Of a stretch of 19,393 nt of DNA, positions 14,447 through 19,393 are shown in pieces (the stretch's first letter is position 1; each line of letters begins with the position of its first letter). Source of the DNA: an uncultured Clostridia bacterium (GTDB lineage Bacteria > Bacillota > Clostridia > Oscillospirales > Butyricicoccaceae); contig CAJUSB010000019.1 of NCBI GenBank assembly GCA_910589115.1, positions 11,092 through 30,484 of the forward strand. The letters are read 5' to 3'. Below the pieces are notes generated by a model. The model saw only the letters and a program-made list of their open reading frames with translations. It searched no databases and was not told where the DNA came from. The position numbers and the translations under genes are program-made.

Positions 14447-15799
14447 ATGGCATATCTTCGTACAGAGCTCCAGCGTGGATTTTATTCATTCCGCAGATTC
14501 TGCAAGTGGGTGCTGATTGCAGTGTTAATGGGGACAATGATTGGTGTAGCCGGGGTAGGCTTCCACCATGTGGATGAGTATGCGCTGCATTTATTTGCAT
14601 CCAATAGCTGGCTGTTGTTTCTCATGCCTTTGAGTGGCGTGGTGATTATTTTTCTTTACCGTCTTTGCGGTATTCAGCACGACCGGGGAACGAATCTTGC
14701 CCTGCTTGCTGCACGGGGGGAACAGGAGATTGCGCTCCGGGTCACGCCGCTTATTGGCGTATCAACAATCCTGACGCATTTAACGGGCGGATCGGTTGGC
14801 CGTGAGGGTGCGGCGCTGCAAATGGGCGGCTCCATGGGCAGTTTCCTGGGACGGAAACTCCATTTGCAGGGGGCAGAGGCCCGTATGATGGAGATGTGTG
14901 GCATGGCTGCCGGGTTTTCGGCGCTGTTTGGCACGCCGCTGGCCTCTGCTGTGTTTGCGATTGAGGTTGCTTCGGTCGGTATGATGCCTTATGCCGCATT
15001 GGTGCACTGTGTTGTATCTGCGTTGGCTGCACAGCAGGTTGCTATGTGGATGGGCGGCGCGGCGACTGTGATTCGGTTGGAGGAAGTGCCCGCTGTTTGC
15101 TGGCAATCCATTTTGGGGGTTGTTCTGCTCGGTTGTTTATGCGGGCTGTTATCGTGGGTGGAGTCTTTCTTTTTGGCCGGGGTACATGCGCTTTACCAGC
15201 GCAAGATTCCGAACCCATATCTGTGTGTTGCGGTTGGCGGATGTCTGGTGGTTGTGCTTTCGCTGCTGCTTGGCACGCGTGATTATAATGGTACGGGGAT
15301 TGATGGGGTGATTCGCGCCGTGGGTGGAGAGGCTGTGCCTTGGGCGTTTGCCTGTAAGCTGCTGTTTACCGCGCTGACAGTTGGTTCCGGTTTCAAGGGC
15401 GGCGAAATTGTACCTACGTTTTTTATCGGCGCAACTTTTGGCTGCACGGTCGGTGTGCTGCTGGGGCTGCCTGCGGGCTTTGCTGCTGCGCTTGGTACGG
15501 TTGCGCTGTTTTGCGGCGTGACCAACGCGCCGATGGCTTCTGTTTTGCTTGCATATGAAATGTTTGAGGGGAAAGCACTGATATTGTTTGCACTGGTTTG
15601 TGCGGTATCTTATCGGCTTTCTGGTTCCAGAGGGCTATATGGTGCACAGAAGCTGGTTGCTTCAAAGGAACTGCCAGAGCCGTATGGCAATGAAACAGAC
15701 GCGGAATCGGTACCGGAATCACAGGGCCAGCAGGAGACGGATGAAAGCGCCGGGGCAGAGGCTTTGTCAACCGGGCAGGAGGCGGCGTTGCAAAAATAA
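14447..15799 (+). CDS. CLC-family anion transporter, probably fluoride type
   Basis: A 450-residue polytopic CLC protein. The anion-path motif GGSVGREGAALQM (residues 114-126), TPLASAVFAIEV, and GSGFKGGEIVPTFFIGATFG near residue 310 define the family. The canonical GSGIP loop is replaced by a DRGTNLALLA segment, and the GREGxxxQM form resembles the CLC-F clade that exports fluoride in exchange for protons; I am fairly but not fully sure of the clade. The C-terminal 50 residues are hydrophilic, Glu/Gln-rich and have no CBS domain. GGGAGGGG ends 5 bases before the ATG. No fluoride riboswitch is visible; the leader after the predicted promoter is only about 45 bases. It stands alone in transcription. 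Confidence 0.87.
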   Translation: MAYLRTELQRGFYSFRRFCKWVLIAVLMGTMIGVAGVGFHHVDEYALHLFASNSWLLFLMPLSGVVIIFLYRLCGIQHDRGTNLALLAARGEQEIALRVTPLIGVSTILTHLTGGSVGREGAALQMGGSMGSFLGRKLHLQGAEARMMEMCGMAAGFSALFGTPLASAVFAIEVASVGMMPYAALVHCVVSALAAQQVAMWMGGAATVIRLEEVPAVCWQSILGVVLLGCLCGLLSWVESFFLAGVHALYQRKIPNPYLCVAVGGCLVVVLSLLLGTRDYNGTGIDGVIRAVGGEAVPWAFACKLLFTALTVGSGFKGGEIVPTFFIGATFGCTVGVLLGLPAGFAAALGTVALFCGVTNAPMASVLLAYEMFEGKALILFALVCAVSYRLSGSRGLYGAQKLVASKELPEPYGNETDAESVPESQGQQETDESAGAEALSTGQEAALQK

Positions 15800-15914
15800 G
15801 GGAATTGGCACAGTATCACGCAGCGTGCCGGGAACAGATTGAACAAGAACCCTTGTGATTCTTGTCGGAATCCTGCGCAAAGCGACAAAAGTTTCCTGCT
15901 GCATACGAAAATGG

Positions 15915-15943
15915 TTGCAAAGGCTGTTCGATTCCGCTACAAT
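15915..15943 (+). promoter_or_regulatory. Promoter for the MATE-plsC-luxS operon
   Basis: TTGCAA at 15915-15920, a 17-base spacer and TACAAT at 15938-15943. A start near 15950 gives a leader of about 135 bases. Confidence 0.75.
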
Positions 15944-15953
15944 AAAATAGAGT

Positions 15954-15965
15954 AACAGGCCTGTT
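15954..15965. promoter_or_regulatory. 12-base palindrome at the MATE transcription start
   Basis: AACAGGCCTGTT is a perfect palindrome that lies where the transcript should begin, 11 bases after the -10 box. This is a typical place for a repressor operator. Confidence 0.5.
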
Positions 15966-15966
15966 T

Positions 15967-16060
15967 GGAAGCCCGCAGCGAATCTGCTTCCTGATAAGCC
16001 TTAAGCAGGCTGTCGGCGGCGGAAAGCGGCTGACAGCCGCTTTTCACAGTTTTCGTTTTT
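15967..16060 (+). promoter_or_regulatory. Structured leader, possible transcription attenuator
   Basis: Successive pairings: GGAAGC / GCTTCC (15967-15972 with 15986-15991); AGCCT / AGGCT (15997-16001 with 16007-16011); a 10-bp stem 16008-16017 with 16029-16038 (one G-U); and a terminator-like hairpin AAAGCGGC / GCCGCTTT (16023-16030 with 16036-16043) followed by T-rich sequence. The last two cannot form together, nor can the second and third. The terminator's T-tract is interrupted (TTTT, TTTT, TTTTT). It matches no riboswitch class that I recognise. Confidence 0.55.
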
Positions 16061-16084
16061 CAAAATAAAAGGAGGATGATTTTT

Positions 16085-17467
16085 TTGCAGCCGAAGGAAA
16101 ATAAAATGGGGACGGAAAGCGTTGGCCGTTTGATTGCCGGGATGGCGCTGCCTGCGATGTTCGCCATGCTGATCCAGGCGCTGTACAATATTGTGGACAG
16201 TATCTACGTTGCACGTCTTTCACAGGATGCGCTGACGGCGGTTTCGCTGGCGTTTCCGCTTCAATCGCTAATCATTGCGCTGGGAGTAGGCACCGGGGTT
16301 GGTGTGAATTCACTGATTGCGCGCCGTCTGGGTGCGGGCAACCGTGAAGCGGCCTCGGCAGCCGCAAAGCATGGGCTGGTGCTTGCTGTTATTTCGGGGC
16401 TGGTGTATGGGCTGATCTGCTTTATCATTATGAAGCCGTTCTTTGCCGCCTTTACCGATGTACAGTCTTCTATTTATACACAGGGCGTGCAATATGGATA
16501 TATTGTAACAACGCTCTCGGTTTTCTGTATGATTTCCATAGGCTGTGAGAAAATCATACAGGCTACCGGAAATATGGTTATCCCGATGGTGCAGAATGTG
16601 GTCGGTGCAGTCGTTAATATTATACTGGACCCGATCATGATTTTTGGCCTGCTGGGCTGCCCGAAAATGGGAGTTGTCGGCGCGGCGATTGCAACTGTGA
16701 CCGGACAGATCGTCAGTATGGCGCTTGGGCTGTGCTTCCTGTTCCTGCGCAAGCATGACGTTGACGTTCATTTTAAGGGATTCCGGCTGGATGTTTCGGT
16801 TATCGGACAAATCTATCAGGTCGGCTTGCCGGGCATTATCATGCAGTCTGTCATGTCGGTGATGACCGCCGGACTGAATGCGATCCTTGCAGGGTATTCG
16901 GCAACTGCCGTTGCGGTGCTTGGGGTTTATTTCAAGCTGCAAAGTTTTATTTTTATGCCGGTTTTCGGACTGAACCAGGGTGCTCTGCCGGTTATGGGTT
17001 ATAACTTCGGTGCACGGAACCGTACTCGCGTGGTGCAGGCTTATAAGGTTTCGCTGCTTTCGGCGGCTGCGATTATGGCGTTTGGCGTGGTTCTGTTCCA
17101 GGCTGCGCCCGGCGTAATGCTCCGTATGTTCCTCACCAGTGAAGAGGCTGCGCTCGGGGATGCATCTCCGCTGCTGCAAATGGGTGTCCCGGCGCTGCGG
17201 ACGATCAGCCTCTGCTTTATCCCGGCTGCGTTCGGCATTATCAATTCTACGGTATTTCAGGCGATTGGACACGGGATGAATTCACTGATCGTATCCGTTT
17301 GCCGTCAGCTGGTCATTATCCTCCCGGCGGCGTGGCTCTTTGCTAAATGGTGGGGCGTAAACGGTACATGGTATGCGTTCCCGTTTGCGGAGATATTTAC
17401 GCTGGTGTTGTCCTTCGTCCTGCTTTATCGTGATTATAAAGGTGAAATTTCAAAATTGGAGGCGTAA
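16085..17467 (+). CDS. MATE family efflux transporter
   Basis: A 460-residue cation-coupled multidrug/toxin exporter with about 12 transmembrane helices in two halves. The N-terminus has the family hallmark ENKMGTESVGRLIAGMALPA, then MLIQALYNIVDSIYVARLS; helix 7 starts LPGIIMQSVMSVM, and GLNQGALPVMGYNFGARN marks the second half. Start choice: GGAGG at 16071-16075 touches the ATG at 16076 but lies 9 bases before an in-frame TTG at 16085, which is preferred; an ATG at 16106 is a weaker alternative that would cut off the conserved ENK. It heads a probable operon with plsC (3 bases downstream) and luxS. The substrate is unknown. Confidence 0.92.
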   Translation: MQPKENKMGTESVGRLIAGMALPAMFAMLIQALYNIVDSIYVARLSQDALTAVSLAFPLQSLIIALGVGTGVGVNSLIARRLGAGNREAASAAAKHGLVLAVISGLVYGLICFIIMKPFFAAFTDVQSSIYTQGVQYGYIVTTLSVFCMISIGCEKIIQATGNMVIPMVQNVVGAVVNIILDPIMIFGLLGCPKMGVVGAAIATVTGQIVSMALGLCFLFLRKHDVDVHFKGFRLDVSVIGQIYQVGLPGIIMQSVMSVMTAGLNAILAGYSATAVAVLGVYFKLQSFIFMPVFGLNQGALPVMGYNFGARNRTRVVQAYKVSLLSAAAIMAFGVVLFQAAPGVMLRMFLTSEEAALGDASPLLQMGVPALRTISLCFIPAAFGIINSTVFQAIGHGMNSLIVSVCRQLVIILPAAWLFAKWWGVNGTWYAFPFAEIFTLVLSFVLLYRDYKGEISKLEA

Positions 17468-17470
17468 GCT

Positions 17471-18193
17471 ATGCTTCGCACGCTCATTTGGTTTCTTTAT
17501 TTCTGGCTGTATCTGATTTTGCTGCTGCCGGTGCTGTTCTATTATTGGCGGCTTGATCTGCGGCATGACCCGCGCCTTGACGATAAGGTCAACCGAAAGG
17601 TGCAGAACTGGGCGCGGCGGCTGATGCGAGTGGCCGGGATGCGTGTTACCGTTAATGGCCGGGAAAATTTGCCGGACCATGCGGCGGTCTATATTGCTAA
17701 TCATCAGGGAAACTTTGATATTCCACTGATACTGAGCAGCCTGAACCGGGCGCATGGACTACTTGCCAAACAGGAGCTTGCCCGTATCCCGATCCTGCGG
17801 CTGTGGATGCGGCTGCTGCACTGCCTGTTTGTAGACCGTTCATCCCCACGGGCAGGCGTTGAATCTATTGCGGAGGGCGTTAAACTGCTGCAAAGCGGGC
17901 ATTCGCTGGTGATTTTCCCAGAGGGGACGCGCAGCCGCGGCAATGAAATACAGGACTTTAAGGGCGGTGCGTTCCGTATTGCAAGCAAATCAAAAGTACC
18001 GGTCGTACCGGTTACGATTGATGGTTCCTACCGGGCAATGGAAGCCAATCCAACCGGCTGGATCATCCGCCCGTGCCATGTGACAGTGACCATTCATCCA
18101 GCTATTGAGACGGACGGGATGCCGCGCGAAACACTGCGCGAGCTGCCTGAACAAACGCGGGGCATTATCGCCTCAGCACTGAAAGGAGTATAA
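17471..18193 (+). CDS. plsC: 1-acylglycerol-3-phosphate acyltransferase
   Basis: A 240-residue lysophosphatidate acyltransferase that adds the second acyl chain to make phosphatidic acid in phospholipid synthesis. One N-terminal hydrophobic anchor (about residues 5-24) is followed by the catalytic NHQGNFD (His78 and Asp83 of HX4D), the acceptor-binding FPEGTRSRG (149-157), and KVPVVPVTIDGSYRAME. Length and motif order fit the family. GGAGG at 17458-17462 lies 8 bases before the ATG. It is packed between the MATE gene (3 bases) and luxS (2 bases). Confidence 0.93.
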   Translation: MLRTLIWFLYFWLYLILLLPVLFYYWRLDLRHDPRLDDKVNRKVQNWARRLMRVAGMRVTVNGRENLPDHAAVYIANHQGNFDIPLILSSLNRAHGLLAKQELARIPILRLWMRLLHCLFVDRSSPRAGVESIAEGVKLLQSGHSLVIFPEGTRSRGNEIQDFKGGAFRIASKSKVPVVPVTIDGSYRAMEANPTGWIIRPCHVTVTIHPAIETDGMPRETLRELPEQTRGIIASALKGV

Positions 18194-18195
18194 AA

Positions 18196-18657
18196 ATGGA
18201 GAGAATCGCCAGTTTTTGCGTAAATCATGATTTATTGACCCCTGGTATGTATACCTCACGAGTTGATGGCGACGTCACAACCTATGATGTGCGCATGTTC
18301 GTACCGAATGCGGGCGTGTACTTGAGCCCGGCGGGTGCGCATACGCTTGAGCACCTGCTTGCTACAAAGGCGCGGAATTCTGCCTATGCCGATCATGTGA
18401 TTTATGTCGGCCCTATGGGCTGCCTGACGGGTTTCTATTTCCTGGTGCGTGACCTTTCTCCGGAGGATTCGATTGCGCTTGTACAGGAATGCATGACGTT
18501 TGCTGCTGGGTTTGAAGGAGAAATTCCCGGGGCGAGCCGGGTCGAGTGCGGCAACTACGTCATGAATGACTTGATTGCAGCGAAACGGGTCGCCGCACGG
18601 ATGTGCGGTGTGCTGGAGGGCTGGACACCGGAACAGATGACATATCGGACAGAATAA
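18196..18657 (+). CDS. luxS: S-ribosylhomocysteine lyase
   Basis: A 153-residue LuxS that cleaves S-ribosylhomocysteine to homocysteine and DPD, the precursor of autoinducer-2. Metal ligands His49 and His53 (HTLEH) and Cys118 (ECGNY), catalytic Glu52 and catalytic Cys76 (GPMGCLTGFY) are all present, so it should be active. The residue after the catalytic Cys is Leu where Bacillus has Arg. AAAGGAG precedes the ATG by about 6 bases. No SAH nucleosidase or methionine-cycle gene is adjacent; instead it follows plsC, probably in the same operon. Confidence 0.97.
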   Translation: MERIASFCVNHDLLTPGMYTSRVDGDVTTYDVRMFVPNAGVYLSPAGAHTLEHLLATKARNSAYADHVIYVGPMGCLTGFYFLVRDLSPEDSIALVQECMTFAAGFEGEIPGASRVECGNYVMNDLIAAKRVAARMCGVLEGWTPEQMTYRTE

Positions 18658-18732
18658 CCGATGTTTTTCAGGTCTGGTTCTGGCTGTCAGACGCTGTTCC
18701 AAGAAAAAACATCAAAAACTCAAAAAAAAGTC

Positions 18733-18761
18733 TTGCAATCTGACAAGGTATGTGGTAGTAT
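18733..18761 (+). promoter_or_regulatory. Promoter for rpmE
   Basis: TTGCAA at 18733-18738, a 17-base spacer, and TAGTAT at 18756-18761. Confidence 0.75.
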
Positions 18762-18804
18762 TATCTTACGACTGTAAGGCTTAACCGGAAAGAGGTGAAA
18801 CAGC

Positions 18805-19008
18805 ATGAAGCAGGGAATTCATCCCAATTATAAGCAGACGACCATTCGTTGTGCCTGCGGCAACATCATCGAAACAGGATCCACTAAGGAGAACATTGTC
18901 GTTGACGTTTGCTCAAAGTGCCATCCGTTCTTCACCGGTAAGCAGAAGCTGGTCGATACCGGCGGACGTGTTGATCGCTTTAAGAAGCGTTTCAATCTGG
19001 ATAAGTAA
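18805..19008 (+). CDS. rpmE: 50S ribosomal protein L31, zinc-binding form
   Basis: A 67-residue L31 beginning MKQGIHPNYKQTTIRC. Cys16, Cys18, Cys36 and Cys39 (CAC and CSKC) are the zinc ligands of the C+ form; HPFFTGKQKLVDTGGRVDRF is the family signature. AGAGGTGA precedes the ATG by about 7 bases. It is transcribed alone, with its own promoter and terminator. The C+ form is normally used under zinc sufficiency. Confidence 0.97.
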   Translation: MKQGIHPNYKQTTIRCACGNIIETGSTKENIVVDVCSKCHPFFTGKQKLVDTGGRVDRFKKRFNLDK

Positions 19009-19013
19009 TTGAC

Positions 19014-19053
19014 GAACCATCGAATGCTGCGAATGCTTTCGGTGGTTCTTTTT
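19014..19053 (+). terminator. Intrinsic terminator of rpmE
   Basis: GAACCATCGAA (19014-19024) pairs with TTCGGTGGTTC (19038-19048), 11 bp with one G-U, followed by TTTTT. Confidence 0.93.
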
Positions 19054-19260
19054 CGCTGCATACCGTTCCGCAGAAGTTAAAGAATACAGTTGTATTCTAA
19101 ACTTAGATAGGATATTGCTGCATGAAACCGGCCAGCCCGCAATCGTTCTGGCGGACTGGCCAGCAGGGCAGTTGGGATTGGCTGTGTACCCAGCCCCCGT
19201 CCCGCCCGCAGGCGAGGTGGAGATGCGTAAGCATCTCGGGGTCTGGGGGCAAGCCCCCAG
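19054..19260. other. Non-coding region leading into the right repeat array
   Basis: No gene is seen. It contains several hairpins: GAATAC-AGTT-GTATTC (19081-19096); an imperfect GGCCAGCCCGC / GCGGACTGGCC stem around 19130-19161; GAGATGC-GTAA-GCATCTC near 19211-19228; and CTGGGGGC-AA-GCCCCCAG ending at 19260. The last two are modules of the hairpin repeat family. Confidence 0.7.
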
Positions 19261-19393
19261 CGCTCCCCGCGCAGGGGCGGGTGCAGGGTGGAACCCTGCC
19301 GCTCCCCGCGCAGGGGCGGGTGCAGGGCGGAGCCTTGCCGCTCCCCGCGCAGGGGCGGGTGCAGGGTGGAACCCTGCCGCTCCCCGCGCAGGG
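19261..19393. repeat. 39-bp tandem hairpin repeat, 3.4 copies, cut by the window edge
   Basis: Units at 19261-19299, 19300-19338 and 19339-19377, plus a partial at 19378-19393. Each holds CCCC-GCGCA-GGGG, a CGGGT linker, and a GGA-looped stem: GCAGGGT / ACCCTGC in units 1 and 3, GCAGGGC / GCCTTGC in unit 2, where one closing pair changes on both sides. The array probably continues beyond the window. Confidence 0.95.

Noticed and set aside
14109..14600. Minus-strand open frame upstream of the CLC gene
   Set aside because: It covers the CLC promoter and start region, has a His/Pro-rich composition and no start signal.
16310..17272. Long minus-strand open frame opposite the MATE gene
   Set aside because: It is rich in Arg, His, Asn and Gln with no domain or ribosome binding site. 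It mirrors a clear transporter gene and follows from its codon bias.
18660..18716. Inverted repeat GATGTTTTT / AAAAACATC after luxS as a terminator
   Set aside because: The T-run lies on the 5' arm and A-runs follow, so it does not fit a rightward intrinsic terminator; the loop is also very long.

Overview
The window looks like chromosomal DNA from a low-to-mid GC Firmicute of class Clostridia. I infer an Oscillospiraceae (Ruminococcaceae) gut bacterium related to Faecalibacterium, Gemmiger or Subdoligranulum. The reasons are strong AGGAGG-type ribosome binding sites, TTGnnn-N17-TAnnnT promoters, a LuxS, an SLH-anchored envelope protein, and GC-rich hairpin-forming repeats between AT-rich promoter regions. 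The genus is a guess. No rRNA, tRNA, CRISPR array, transposase or phage gene is visible.

Layout. Positions 1-186 hold three tandem copies of a 62-bp hairpin repeat. Positions 229-3471 carry a tightly overlapped module: a membrane histidine kinase of the NarL/LiaS/DesK class, its LuxR-type response regulator and a family 1 solute-binding protein, with no transporter permease or ATPase beside them. A tiny zinc-ribbon protein (3802-4002) with its own promoter ends in a 21-bp hairpin terminator, followed by a dispersed repeat element (4162-4343) and a two-CBS-domain protein (4484-4909). An operon then runs from 5093 to 9638: an ECF sigma factor with a candidate self-recognised promoter, a membrane protein, an ABC ATPase, an ABC-2 permease, a 29-codon bridging ORF and a second ABC-2 permease. 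All junctions in it overlap.

Next come a TraX-family membrane protein (9759-10466), a secreted SLH protein with an X2-like domain (10650-12545), a second copy of the dispersed element (12548-12738), a family 2 glycosyltransferase on the minus strand (12790-13593) and a divergent 62-residue protein (13776-13964). After another repeat block (13975-14165) lie a CLC transporter resembling the fluoride-exporting clade (14447-15799), a MATE efflux pump behind a structured leader (16085-17467), a PlsC-type acyltransferase (17471-18193), luxS (18196-18657) and rpmE (18805-19008). The window ends in a 39-bp tandem hairpin array that runs off the edge.

Two regulatory modules target the envelope: the kinase/regulator/binding-protein trio, and the sigma/ABC operon. 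MATE, plsC and luxS are packed within a few bases and are probably co-transcribed. The observations most worth a second look are the modular hairpin repeats, whose stems vary in a compensatory way; the 29-codon ORF that looks like the leftover start of a third permease; the attenuator-like MATE leader; and the two-component system paired with an orphan binding protein.
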